From: Adlercreutzia sp. ZJ141
Lineage (GTDB): Bacteria; Actinomycetota; Coriobacteriia; Coriobacteriales; Eggerthellaceae
Assembly: GCF_011038965.1 (NCBI RefSeq)
Contig: NZ_JAAKEB010000008.1
Location: 1-64,000, forward strand
Reading direction: 5' to 3'
Length of the DNA: 64,000 nucleotides
Made by a program: the position numbers and the translations under genes. Below the pieces are notes generated by a model. That model did no database searches, was not told the DNA's origin, and worked only from the letters and a program-made list of their open reading frames with translations. Below, in pieces: positions 34,676-43,587 of the stretch (its first letter is position 1; each line of letters opens with the position of its first letter).

Positions 34676-35606
34676 TTATTCGAAGAGACTTGATAGCCTC
34701 AAACCAAAGGATAAAGAGCCAAGAAGCCGCAGCGTCCTCGAGTCGTGGATAGCGAAGGCGGAACAAGAGATAGACCCAGCGAGATCGGGTAGGCTCGCCT
34801 GGCTGATCGCCACCACGGTATGCTCCGCCAAGCTGCAAAGCGTGCTAGACGCACAGGGCAATAGCCGCTTCGCTTTGAAGGGCGGGACGCTTATGCAGCA
34901 CAGACTCGGCCTCGCCGCCCGTGCCACCAAGGACCTTGACGGAATGATAAAGGGTGACATCGACGACTTCATGGATGCTTTCGACTCCTCACTTGACGAG
35001 GACTGGGGTCCTGTCAGCTTCCAGAGATCCGAGGTCGAGGTCATCCGGACTCCCGCTAAGGCGGTGAAGCCGCGTAGATTCGACCTACATCTCGTCATCA
35101 AGGGTCAGACCTGGAGGAAGGTACAGATAGAGGTATCGCCGTCAGAGGGCCACGCTGGCGAGTTCTTCGACTTGCTACCCGCGCCAAAACTTGACGCCTT
35201 CGGTATACCGACGCCGGACCATTTGGTCGGACTCGCCCTGAGCTATCAAATCGCCCAGAAAGTGCACGGTGCGACTGATCCCCACGACCCGCCAACCTTC
35301 GTAAATAGAAGAGCTAGGGATGTCGTCGACCTGCTGCTTCTCAAAGAGCTTACTGAAAGCACTGGTGACCCTAGCAGAGATGAGATCAGGGCTGCCATAG
35401 TAGACGTCTTCGAGTCGCGAGCCGACGAGGCGAAGCTGCTCGGTCGGCCAGTGAGGTTGCTTCCTACGAGGGTCACAGCTTACTCGCATTGGGTGGTCGA
35501 CTACGCTGAGGCCGCAGATGGAGCTTCCATCAAGATCCCAATGGAAGAGGCGATTAGCGAGGTCAACGGCTGGCTTTGCAAGCTGGGTGTCGGCGAGAGC
35601 CGATGA
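34656..35606 (+). CDS. abiEii: AbiEii-family nucleotidyltransferase toxin (abiE module 2)
   Basis: 316 residues, full length. Motifs: FALKGGTLMQHRLG (the GG-T/S nucleotidyltransferase motif), RATKDLDGMIKG (the DxD-like site), then RRFDLHLVIKGQTWRKVQIE and FGIPTPDHLVGLALSYQIAQ KVHG. AbiEii uses GTP or other NTPs to modify a cellular target, probably tRNA, and arrests growth. All motifs missing from the module-1 copy are present here. It follows the antitoxin with overlap and is ended by the hairpin at 35738. Confidence 0.9.
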   Translation: MELQENDYSKRLDSLKPKDKEPRSRSVLESWIAKAEQEIDPARSGRLAWLIATTVCSAKLQSVLDAQGNSRFALKGGTLMQHRLGLAARATKDLDGMIKGDIDDFMDAFDSSLDEDWGPVSFQRSEVEVIRTPAKAVKPRRFDLHLVIKGQTWRKVQIEVSPSEGHAGEFFDLLPAPKLDAFGIPTPDHLVGLALSYQIAQKVHGATDPHDPPTFVNRRARDVVDLLLLKELTESTGDPSRDEIRAAIVDVFESRADEAKLLGRPVRLLPTRVTAYSHWVVDYAEAADGASIKIPMEEAISEVNGWLCKLGVGESR

Positions 35607-35737
35607 TGCCTTTCGAGGGTAGCGGACTCTCCAAGGGCGTCTTGTAATTAGGGGCACTTGTTGCTCTTGCCGCCAAAGAAGTCATGTACGTCAAGGAGCG
35701 ATCCAGTAGTCTTCATACCCGCGCCCCAGGCACAAAG

Positions 35738-35780
35738 AAAGCGCCGGAGGTAGGTGTATTACACACCGTTCGGGCGCTTT
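35738..35780. terminator. Nested hairpin terminator between abiE2 and the nuclease gene
   Basis: AAAGCGCC (35738-35745) pairs with GGCGCTTT (35773-35780), with GGTGT/ACACC hairpin inside. On the minus strand it is followed by CTTTG; on the plus strand by GC. It lies between convergent genes. Confidence 0.65.
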
Positions 35781-35803
35781 GCTAACTGTATAGTACCCGA
35801 TTC

Positions 35804-36201
35804 CTACTTGATGTCAATCACTTCGGCGCGACGGTTCACAAAAAGCAGATGCCGCATGCTGTGCAGTACGGCAGTACGGCCGAGCTTTTGCGCAGCTCGC
35901 GCTCCACCTGGGCGTCAGAAACCTTCTTCATCCGCCGCGAGTCGAACACCACACACTTCGCCTGATGCAGCGCCTTGCGCACGTTCTTGTCTACAGCGGA
36001 CGCCTTGTCCGAGGTCGGTGCCTTGAATTCCCACAGCTCACCGTTGATAAGCACATCGGCGGAGTGTACGCGCTTCTGCTCACTGCGTCGCACAAACTCC
36101 ACGACATAGCCAGCTATAGACAGCGCCTCTGCCGTCTTCAACTCGTGGGGCCAGACGTTTGCTCCCGACCCTATGATAACTTTACCCTTGCTCTTGTTCA
36201 T
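35804..36201 (-). pseudogene. CdiA-CT-like tRNA nuclease homologue, frameshifted by an 8-bp duplication
   Basis: From ATG 36201: MNKSKGKVIIGSGANVWPHE, then AEALSIAGYVVEFVRRSEQK, SADVLINGELWEFKAPTSDK, VVFDSRRMKKVSDAQVEREL. This matches stand-alone relatives of a CdiA C-terminal tRNase fold (WPHE, WEFKxP, RRxK). The frame then ends early (CTACGICFL). Another frame gives HLLFVNRRAEVIDIK to 35804, the family's usual end. The bases CAGTACGG are duplicated in tandem at 35864-35879; removing one copy restores the frame. The final strand is therefore lost unless the repeat reverts. The ribosome-binding site is weak. Confidence 0.75.
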
Positions 36202-36389
36202 GGCGACCAGTATACAAGCTCTAACCTTCCATTGGGCTTGTGTTTTGGTGTTGCATACAGATCCCAGGCCTGTATTATTGCCCGTCTCACTGCTTGCAGG
36301 TGCATCGCCAATCGAGCGTGCACTAGTCAAGCTCCTTTCGGATGGCTGAGAGAGCTTTACGGATCAGCTCGTAGAGATGCCCAAAGCGT

Positions 36390-37145
36390 CTACTCGTCAG
36401 AACCAGAGCGCCACTGCATACAAATTTCGTCGAGCCAGCCTTCGTCCTTGACTCCGCTAACTCCTTTGTAGGGCACCGAGCGCGCCGGACCCATCTTGTA
36501 GTTCTTGCACGACAGCGGCCCGTAGCAGAAGGACTCGAAGCGCTTCCGCTCGACGTTGCGGTCGAAGTCGTACTGAATGGTGACATTGGCCATTGCGGCC
36601 CAGACACATCGGAAGCACTTGCCTTTCCAGCACGGCTTCGCGAGCATCCGGGCGCCCCGCCACGAGTAGACCTCGAGCGGAGGCGTGGCCACAGCCCAGG
36701 GCGGGCCGGGATAGTCGCATGAGCGCACGCGCGGAATGGGCGTGCCGTCGTAGAGCGGATCGCCGTCGGTTGACACGGGCATCTCGGGGACATCGCCAAT
36801 GCGTTCGATCGCCTTGAGCGCGCCCGCGCGGTATAGATCGGCGAATTCGCATTTGGGATAAAGTGGCGTCCAGGCAGTGCCGCTGGCCTTATCACCGATG
36901 CGGAACCTGAGCTTCTCCTGCTGCTTCTCAGACACGGCAACGCAGAAGTCGTACGCTTCGCCACCGCGCCCGGAAAACTTGAACGCGGCGCTCGTGCCGG
37001 ATACATGCGCCTCGCCCCTCACAAACACATTGTAGCCGACCTCCCTGTGGGTCCGATTGTCGACGAGGTAGCGCCACACCGTGCTTCTCGGCTGAACCGA
37101 CACGACCTCGCCCTCCCACACGACCTTCACCTGCGAAGCATCCAT
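36390..37145 (-). CDS. Conserved hypothetical protein, cysteine-rich C-terminal half
   Basis: 251 residues, no signal peptide or membrane segment. The N-terminal half is beta-rich (VVWEGEVVSVQPRSTVWRYL, GYNVFVRGEAHVSGTSAAFK). The C-terminal half carries spaced cysteines in KPCWKGKCFRCVWAAMANVT and FESFCYGPLSCKNYKMGPAR, which could bind a metal. ATG 37145 is preceded by a GGGAGG. I do not recognise the family. It lies on the minus strand 188 bp upstream of the broken nuclease gene and downstream of mazEF, in a zone of toxin genes; a partner role is possible but unsupported. Confidence 0.6.
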   Translation of the reverse strand: MDASQVKVVWEGEVVSVQPRSTVWRYLVDNRTHREVGYNVFVRGEAHVSGTSAAFKFSGRGGEAYDFCVAVSEKQQEKLRFRIGDKASGTAWTPLYPKCEFADLYRAGALKAIERIGDVPEMPVSTDGDPLYDGTPIPRVRSCDYPGPPWAVATPPLEVYSWRGARMLAKPCWKGKCFRCVWAAMANVTIQYDFDRNVERKRFESFCYGPLSCKNYKMGPARSVPYKGVSGVKDEGWLDEICMQWRSGSDE

Positions 37146-37375
37146 TCGAGCCTCCCGCGTTAGTTATACATGCTTGCTTGCAATTCATAACAGGTAATGA
37201 ACCTGTTTCATCGGTTTCAGAACCATCGCCAACTCCACTGAAAACGCTGTCGGACAGCCAGGTATCGTACAGATCTTTGCCTCCATTAGTCGGCCTGTTG
37301 TCGTCAGACAGAGGGACAATCTGAGTCCGCACGATGCGTTGGCGCCTTCCTGATTCTCCTACATATCGTACGCCA

Positions 37376-37705
37376 TCATATGAACGAGTGGATGAGTTCA
37401 TCGACATCGCGCATGAATGATCCGTGCGGGTCGACGTTCTCGACAAACCTCGGATGCCGGGCGTCCAGGTCGAAGGCGCGCAATTGCTCGACAGCCACGA
37501 CGCCGTATGTTTCCAATCCAGCAGGCAACTCCAGGTGAAGAGGGAAGGGATTCGCACGCGTGGTGATGAGACATACGAGTGTCATGCTGGTGGAGATGTT
37601 GAACTTGTCGCGGCTCACAACGAGCGCGGATCGCCGGCCTGTCGGCTCGTGGCAAGCTGATGGGCTGAAGTCGAACTCAACTATGTCCCCCTTGCAAAAG
37701 ATCAT
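37376..37705 (-). CDS. mazF: MazF/PemK-family toxin
   Basis: 109 residues: FCKGDIVEFDFSPSACHEPT, GRRSALVVSRDKFN, LVCLITTRANPFPLHLELPA, YGVVAVEQLRAFDL. The GDI-(x)-F.P..G.E..G.RP/R.ALVVS and T-motifs are those of MazF-type mRNA interferases. It begins 3 bp after the mazE stop. Confidence 0.9.
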   Translation of the reverse strand: MIFCKGDIVEFDFSPSACHEPTGRRSALVVSRDKFNISTSMTLVCLITTRANPFPLHLELPAGLETYGVVAVEQLRAFDLDARHPRFVENVDPHGSFMRDVDELIHSFI

Positions 37706-37708
37706 GGT

Positions 37709-37945
37709 CTACCACATCTCCTTGCCCATGGGTGCGCCCCAGTCGTACTCGCCAGGCATGGGCCCATCATAGTCCTTCATGAGCGCGTCGAGTGTGCAGG
37801 CGCGCTGCGGGCGCACGGTGAGCGCGCCCTTACCCTCGTCGAGCTCGACCGCATCGCCGACCGCGATGCCGAGCCGCTCGCATATGTCGCGGGGTATGAC
37901 AATCCCCTGCGAGTTTCCCCATTTCCGTAACGTTGCGGTCGCCAT
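37709..37945 (-). CDS. mazE: MazE-like (AbrB-type) antitoxin
   Basis: 78 residues from ATG 37945, with TGGAGG six bases upstream. N-terminal swapped-hairpin DNA-binding fold: TATLRKWGNSQGIVIPRDIC, ERLGIAVGDAVELDEGKG. The acidic C-terminus (DYDGPMPGEYDWGAP) would bind the toxin. Expected to repress the mazEF operon. Confidence 0.9.
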   Translation of the reverse strand: MATATLRKWGNSQGIVIPRDICERLGIAVGDAVELDEGKGALTVRPQRACTLDALMKDYDGPMPGEYDWGAPMGKEMW

Positions 37946-37984
37946 GATTCGCCTCCATTGTTGGTTATACATGTCTAATTTCAT

Positions 37985-38630
37985 TCTAGACCAGCCATGT
38001 CCTCAGGTCAAGGGGCTTGGTGTGAAAGCAGACATGCATTCGAGTCGGTAGGGGCTACAACCTCGCCATGCCCACGAAAGCTACTTGGATCACGACTAGA
38101 GCCGCCCTGCTGGCGACCAACAGATTACAGCCCAGGGATCTGAGCTCGCTTATCCGCCCAGGAACGGCAAACATTGGTATTATCGGGAGGAGCAGCTCGC
38201 CCAGTCCGACCCCCGCGATCGAGCCTTGGCGATCAGGCTTCTACAGGAGCTTCCTGGGGGAAGGCTCGATGGGGAACCCTCTACTGACGGGTGCAAACAA
38301 TGCATCGGCAGAAAGCCGAGAACTCCGCAATACGATTAATTGTTTCTAGTGCCTAAGGGAAACATAACCCACCCATGAGAAACGTGCGCATGCTCGACGC
38401 ACACAACTAGGCGGAACCGTTCCTGGTACAGACAGTATTCCACGAATCACAGACGCACCGAGTACGGCCCGACGTTAGATTGGTTACCCGTCCATCAGTA
38501 AACCGAAGGACAGTAACTTAGGTTGCGTATTGTGGGAGATTTTAGAGTTTATTATCTTGCGCATTACGGGATTACTTGGAATAATGAATACTGCGCAATG
38601 CGGATCACACCTAGACGCTTGAGGTGCCTT
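37985..38630. other. Intergenic stretch with an unrecognised open fragment
   Basis: About 640 bp between mazE and the ATPase gene. A plus-strand frame at about 38145-38338 reads SELAYPPRNGKHWYYREEQL, AQSDPRDRALAIRLLQELPG and ends CIGRKPRTPQYD; it lacks a start and a known family. The last 110 bp hold TTGCGTATT (38523), TTGCGCATT (38557) and an inverted TGCGCAA (38592), possibly regulatory for the gene at 38631. Confidence 0.4.
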
Positions 38631-40001
38631 ATGGAATTACAACGGAAGATATACGCCAAAATCCAGAGATGGAAAGAGGAATCCCAGGGGTCTCGCGCTC
38701 TTCTAATAGAAGGCGCCCGGCGCGTGGGGAAATCAACCATAGCTGAACGTTTCGCGCAAGAGCAATATCGCTCATACATCCTCGTTGATTTCAACAAGGC
38801 TCCTAAGAGCATGCGTGACAACTTCGAAAACATCGACCAGCTTGATATTTTCTTCCAAAACCTCTCATTGCACTACAACACCCGTCTCTATCCTCGGGAA
38901 TCCCTCGTCATTTTCGATGAGATCCAGCGTTTCCCTAAAGCCCGAGAGGCCATAAAGTACCTGGTAGCTGACGGCCGGTTCGATTTCCTTGCAACAGGAT
39001 CCCTTATCTCCATTCGCGAGAACGTCGAGGGAATCACGGTGCCCTCAGAGGAGCGTAAGATCAAGATGCACCCGTTGGATTTCGAGGAGTTCGCCCATGC
39101 GCTCGGTGAGGAGATGCTTATCGAGCACATCCGTGGCTGCTGGGAGAAGCGCACGCCGCTCGCCCGACCGCTTCACGAGCGCGCGATGCGACTGTTCAAG
39201 GAATACCTCCTTGTAGGTGGCATGCCGAGAAGTGTTGTCGCGTACGTGGAGGGTAATCGCGATTTCTATGCCGCAGATGTCGAGAAACGGGATATCCTCG
39301 AACTGTATCGGGACGACATCAAGAAGGCGGCGAGACGGTACAGCTCCCGCGTTTCAGGGCTCTTCGATCAGATTCCGGGGTACCTCTCGGCCCACGACAA
39401 GAAGGTGGTTCTGAGCGCCATCAATTCTGACGGGCGCTTCAGTGAATACGATGACCCTCTGTTCTGGCTGGGCGATTCAATGATATGCAACCTGTGCTAC
39501 CGGACGACCGACCCCAATGTGGGGTTTGCTCTCACTGCGGACGCCTCCTCCGTGAAATGCTACCTTGGCGACACCGGCCTTCTGGTCAGCCATGCGTTCA
39601 GCGAGAACGAAATCACTGAGTCGCAGCTTTACCGCGAGATCATGGAGGGGAGGCTCGCGTTGAACAAAGGCATGCTCTACGAGAATATGATCGCCCAGAT
39701 GCTCACCGCTATCGGGAAGAAGCTGTACTACTACTCCCGCTACAGCAAGGAGAAACACCGTAACGACGTGGAGATAGACTTCCTCCTCTCGAACGGGAGC
39801 AAGACAGGGTTCAAGGTGTTCCCAGTCGAGGTGAAGTCGTCGAAGAACTACAGCGTAGTCTCGCTTGGAAAGTTCAGGGAACTTTACCCGAAGCGGATAG
39901 CCGAATCGTTCATTGTTCACCCGAAACCGTTGTTACGGGAGGAGGGGCTAACCAGGATTCCCCCATACATGGTGTTCTGTGCGTTCGATCAACCGCAGTA
40001 G
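38631..40001 (+). CDS. AAA_14 / DUF4143 ATPase
   Basis: 456 residues from ATG 38631 (GAGGT upstream). N-terminal AAA domain: ALLIEGARRVGKSTIAERFA (Walker A), SLVIFDEIQRFPKAREAIKY (Walker B), FDFLATGSLISI (sensor). The middle has HPLDFEEFAHALGE and EYLLVGGMPRSVVAYVE, and the C-terminal DUF4143 region resembles a nuclease fold (DVEIDFLLSNG, then FPVEVKSSKNY: D and E-x-K). These ATPases are widespread, of unknown function, and often occur alone on the chromosome. Two are present in this window (see 50543). Confidence 0.9.
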   Translation: MELQRKIYAKIQRWKEESQGSRALLIEGARRVGKSTIAERFAQEQYRSYILVDFNKAPKSMRDNFENIDQLDIFFQNLSLHYNTRLYPRESLVIFDEIQRFPKAREAIKYLVADGRFDFLATGSLISIRENVEGITVPSEERKIKMHPLDFEEFAHALGEEMLIEHIRGCWEKRTPLARPLHERAMRLFKEYLLVGGMPRSVVAYVEGNRDFYAADVEKRDILELYRDDIKKAARRYSSRVSGLFDQIPGYLSAHDKKVVLSAINSDGRFSEYDDPLFWLGDSMICNLCYRTTDPNVGFALTADASSVKCYLGDTGLLVSHAFSENEITESQLYREIMEGRLALNKGMLYENMIAQMLTAIGKKLYYYSRYSKEKHRNDVEIDFLLSNGSKTGFKVFPVEVKSSKNYSVVSLGKFRELYPKRIAESFIVHPKPLLREEGLTRIPPYMVFCAFDQPQ

Positions 40002-40039
40002 TTGTTTCTGTCAAGGCCGGCTTACGTGCGTTCTGATCT

Positions 40040-40213
40040 TTATCGTTTGCTGTTGAAGGGGTTCGCGACGTCGGGTTCGAGTGTGCCGGTAAGTGGCGCG
40101 TAGTTGCGGTTGGGGTGCTTGGCCTGCGCGATGCCAACGAGCGCGCGGTAGAGGCGGGCAGTTGCGGGGTCGTGCGCATCGAGCGCACGCAGGTGCCCTT
40201 ATGCGCACGGCGA
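40040..40213 (-). pseudogene. Unrecognised C-terminal gene fragment
   Basis: A minus-strand frame reads HLRALDAHDPATARLYRALV, GIAQAKHPNRNYAPLTGTLE, PDVANPFNSKR and a stop at 40040. Upstream, another frame gives DYVLALAVRI, suggesting one frameshift. GC-rich and codon-like, but with no start. It occupies most of the gap between the two ATPase genes. Family not recognised. Confidence 0.35.
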
Positions 40214-40370
40214 GCGCGAGCACATAGTCGCTTCAGAAACCCCTTTACAGCTCGATGACGTGTGGCTCGACGTCGGGATCGTGATTGGCGAGCGATTCGA
40301 CACACAGGGGAGATGACCCTCTGCTCTCTCCCGCGTGCGCTGTGCGGCGAAAAAGGAGACTACTTTTGTT

Positions 40371-41471
40371 TTACAAGTAGCTTTCCAGATACTCCGGCAG
40401 ATAGGATCGAAGCATAGGGAGTGCGAAATCGAAGCGGTTGCGCCCCGTTTCGACGATAACGCCCTGTTCCAGCAGTCGTCTTCGATAGGTGGAGACATGA
40501 GCGCTGCCCTTGCCGAGCACGTGCGCGATCTGGGATGAGCTAGAGGCGCCACTCTGCTCAAGCATCGCCTGCAAAAACGCTAAATCGGCGTTGGAAAGCT
40601 CGTCGAGTGTTGCCTTAAGCACGCGGGTGCGCATATCCTGCGCGGCAAGCAGGGTGCCACGTGCAACCGCATCGTTCGCGATCTCGGAGGATTGCCCTGT
40701 CGCTTGGCATGAGCGATAACCGACAAGCTGCAGCATGTAGGGGAAGCCATTGATAGCAGTCACCGCTTCCCGAAGCGCAGAGCCGTCGATTTCTTTGCCC
40801 GACGCATCGACGGTGGCGCGGAACGCCGTTTCTACGTCAGCATCAGAAATGCGCTCGAGATGGCATTGCGCCGACCGTCTGAGAAACGAGACGGATTTAT
40901 TTCCTAGAAGAGTGGAGACCTGATGAGGCAGTCCTGCCATGAGGAGCGCTATCTTTCGTCCATCGCCCGCAAGAAGCTGGTAGACCGATGCCAGCTGTAT
41001 CATCTCGTCAAGGGTGGGATCAATCTCATCAATCGTGATGAGAAGCCCCAGATCGTGCTCAGCAAGCGCCTCGAGTATATCCGTCATGCGGCTGCGCCAG
41101 TTCGGTTGGCTGCCGCTCGTGTATTCCCATTCGACACCGAACACTGATGCGACGTTTATGCTCTTGAAACGCACGCCTTCTTTCTTTTCAAGAAACGAAG
41201 CCCCCTTTCGCGTTGTCTGCTGGATGATATCTTCCAGCAGACCTGAAAGGCACGCCGTGTTCACGCTGATCCATCCGCGCTGATCGGCTATGTTGGATAT
41301 CGTTCTGAGCAGAGCCGTCTTCCCTGTTCCGCGCGCACCGATCAGGATGGTCGTTTGGTTGGGATCTCCGGGCGTGTTGTCGAGGGCTCGCGTAATGTCT
41401 TCAATGACATCCACGCGTCCTGCAAGATAATAGGGAATTTGTCCGAAATTCGGAGTAAAGAGATTCTTCAC
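40371..41471 (-). CDS. AAA-family ATPase (STAND-like) with C-terminal winged helix
   Basis: 366 residues. PYYLAGRVDVIEDITRALDN then TILIGARGTGKTALLRTISN (Walker A), LGLLITIDEIDPTLDEMIQL (Walker B), a helical lid, then NADLAFLQAMLEQSGASSSS and HVSTYRRRLLEQGVIVETGR, a winged-helix DNA-binding end. The architecture resembles regulatory or mobile-element ATPases of the Orc/STAND type. Partner unknown. Four copies of a 19-bp repeat lie just upstream of its start and may be its own binding sites. Confidence 0.85.
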   Translation of the reverse strand: MKNLFTPNFGQIPYYLAGRVDVIEDITRALDNTPGDPNQTTILIGARGTGKTALLRTISNIADQRGWISVNTACLSGLLEDIIQQTTRKGASFLEKKEGVRFKSINVASVFGVEWEYTSGSQPNWRSRMTDILEALAEHDLGLLITIDEIDPTLDEMIQLASVYQLLAGDGRKIALLMAGLPHQVSTLLGNKSVSFLRRSAQCHLERISDADVETAFRATVDASGKEIDGSALREAVTAINGFPYMLQLVGYRSCQATGQSSEIANDAVARGTLLAAQDMRTRVLKATLDELSNADLAFLQAMLEQSGASSSSQIAHVLGKGSAHVSTYRRRLLEQGVIVETGRNRFDFALPMLRSYLPEYLESYL

Positions 41472-41527
41472 GGGCGCTCGTCCTTTTCTGCGATAGGCAT
41501 GTAGACGTGTTTTGCTCCAGTATAAAC

Positions 41528-41596
41528 GCTTTAGTACTTTTAGGTCGCTTTAATACTTTTAGCTTGCTTTAAATCTTTTAGCATTCTTTAACTTCT
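41528..41596. repeat. Four 19-bp direct repeats upstream of the AAA ATPase gene
   Basis: GCTTTAGTACTTTTAG at 41528, GCTTTAATACTTTTAG at 41547, GCTTTAAATCTTTTAG at 41566 and a shorter TCTTTAACT at 41585 recur with exact 19-bp spacing. AT-rich, lying 57 bp upstream of the minus-strand start at 41471. Iteron-like. Confidence 0.75.
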
Positions 41597-41740
41597 CGTG
41601 GAAAAGCACCCAAGGGAGCGTGACGCGAGATTATATGATCTGAGTTGCACTACATCAGAGTTACGAGTCGTTTGCCCATGTCGTAAGCGGCCTGTAGGTC
41701 TATTATGGTGCAAATAGCAGAGCCGAGACTAGCTCGCCTT

Positions 41741-43168
41741 TCATGCTCTATCGACAATCAGGAAGCAGTCCTTCCCTTTTCGTTTGGCCTCGTATAAGGC
41801 TGCGTCCGTCTGTCGGTACAGTTCGCTCTCTACGGTCTTCTCCGAGATAAAGGACGCGCCTGCGCTGACGGACAATCCCTCACCGGGATATTCTGCCTCG
41901 AAGGCCTCCCGCACCCGATCGGTAAACTTACGCAGCATCCCCTCCGCTGCGGCGGCGCTAAGAGGACGGCTTACGAATACGGCAAACTCGTCTCCACCAA
42001 GCCGGGCTGTAATGTCGCCGCTGCGGTTGAAAAATTCATCCAGCTGCCGCGCAAAGCTCATCAGAGCAATATCCCCCTCCGGGTGACCAAACTTGTCATT
42101 GATCTGCTTAAAGTTGTCCAAATCCATGATAATCAGCAGACCCTGTCCGGGGTGTGCGGCCGTCGCCTGCTTCACCGCCTGCTGAAATCCCGAGCGGTTG
42201 TGCAGACCGGTGAGGCTGTCAGTTCTTTCCCGGATACCCATGAGCGCAATCTGCTTGGCCGAGCGGAAAGTGACCAGCACCAGAAGCAAGCAGGCTACCA
42301 GGGATACCCCCGCCATAATAGCCATGATTCGATCCAGATTTCGTAGAGCGTCTCCACTGCTCATGCAGGTAACGAAATACCAGTCCATCGCTTCAATGTA
42401 GATGATGTTGGTAATGTAGCTGCCGTCTTCCCCCTGGACTTCCTGCTGACCGGTCCGGTCTTGCGCAATCAGATGGTCAACGTTTTGATACAGCAGGGTA
42501 TTTTCCTCGCCGCTCAACGGCTGTCCCACCATAGAGGCGTCCGAATTGGCCAGGATAATCCGACTCTGGCCAGTAACAAAGAAAGCATAGCTGATATTGT
42601 CCCCCGTGATATCGGCAACCACCTTGGAGGCGTAGTCCAGGTAGACGTCCGCCGCTACCACGCTTTCCACCGGACCGTTGTTAACCCGCGCGGAAGCGCT
42701 GACGCACACCTCTCCTGTCATCACATCCACATAGGGCTCCCCGAAGCCGAAGTGATCCCGCGTCAGTCCCTCCCGATACCAATTCCGCTGTGCTGGAACA
42801 TAGTCTGCATCCGGAACCCATCCGGAAGAGTCAAAGTAGTTTCCCTGCAAGTCTCCCCAGTACAAGCCATAGGGGTAGGCCTCATGACTGGGGTAGGAAG
42901 TTCCCATCAGCTCGAAGACCTTGGGATCGTCCATCCCCACCTGCTCAATCATATCTTTATAGATGTCTAGCTCACCGAGAATTTGCTCAGCCCATACGCC
43001 CACCGCTTCCGCGCCGCTCTGAGACTGAAGGGCCAACTTCTCTTTGGAAAGATCCATAACCTCCTGCTGGACCAGCAGGAAAAGCGTAGTAAGCAACGGA
43101 ATTACGATGATCATAACGGAACAAATCAGCCTGAAGCCAACGCCGGAAATCTTCGCTTTCTTTTCCAT
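41741..43168 (-). CDS. Diguanylate cyclase with extracellular dCache-type sensor
   Basis: 475 residues from ATG 43168 (weak GAGAAG upstream; 43222 also possible). A membrane segment at residues 10-30, a periplasmic-side sensor of about 250 residues (LYWGDLQGNYFDSSGWVP, RNWYREGLTRDHFGFGEPYV, typical dCache_1), a second segment near 290-310, then a GGDEF domain: DSLTGLHNRSGFQQAVKQAT, LLIIMDLDNFKQINDKFGHP, ITARLGGDEFAVFVSRPL. It should make cyclic di-GMP in response to an outside ligand. Its codon use and lower GC differ from the neighbouring core genes, suggesting acquisition from a Clostridia-like donor. Confidence 0.92.
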   Translation of the reverse strand: MEKKAKISGVGFRLICSVMIIVIPLLTTLFLLVQQEVMDLSKEKLALQSQSGAEAVGVWAEQILGELDIYKDMIEQVGMDDPKVFELMGTSYPSHEAYPYGLYWGDLQGNYFDSSGWVPDADYVPAQRNWYREGLTRDHFGFGEPYVDVMTGEVCVSASARVNNGPVESVVAADVYLDYASKVVADITGDNISYAFFVTGQSRIILANSDASMVGQPLSGEENTLLYQNVDHLIAQDRTGQQEVQGEDGSYITNIIYIEAMDWYFVTCMSSGDALRNLDRIMAIMAGVSLVACLLLVLVTFRSAKQIALMGIRERTDSLTGLHNRSGFQQAVKQATAAHPGQGLLIIMDLDNFKQINDKFGHPEGDIALMSFARQLDEFFNRSGDITARLGGDEFAVFVSRPLSAAAAEGMLRKFTDRVREAFEAEYPGEGLSVSAGASFISEKTVESELYRQTDAALYEAKRKGKDCFLIVDRA

Positions 43169-43587
43169 ATGCAGCAGCTTCTCTTTCCCGTTCAGACATC
43201 TCTTAGAAAACCACTGTTCCATTATATATAAATCTATCAGAGGGCTGACAAATAGAATTAGTCTCTTGCGGAATAACGGGCCCATATACGAGCATTCCGC
43301 GTTCCTTGCAAAAAGTAGCCGCAACTTACCGTTGCGACGGTTTATCCCCCTTTTCTACGTTTTCCCAACCGGATATTCACAGGTACCCGAAAAGGGTTCA
43401 GGGGCTTTTTCGCACTTGCTAGGATGAGCTTCAATTTGAAACGACGCGAACGATCGGGCGAAAGCCACAAACGGCAACACAACCTGTTAACGCAACCTGT
43501 TGTCAGGCAGAAAGACAACCCGCCCGACATGCGGCGCGTTGTTTCGAAGCGGATACGAGCAAATTGACACCTATCAGGAGGTACACC
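43169..43587. other. Divergent intergenic region
   Basis: 420 bp between the cyclase and the ferritin-like gene. Holds two close ACAACCTGTT/GCAACCTGTT direct repeats at about 43479-43500 with an inverted CAACA/TGTTG relation, and a TTGACA at 43563. No gene or RNA recognised. Confidence 0.4.

Noticed and set aside
37146-37375. Open minus-strand frame between mazF and the cysteine-rich protein
   Set aside because: It is continuous with a frame inside the neighbouring gene, has no start of its own with a ribosome-binding site, and resembles no family.
41528-41596. 19-bp repeats as a CRISPR array
   Set aside because: The units are directly adjacent with no spacers and there are no cas genes.
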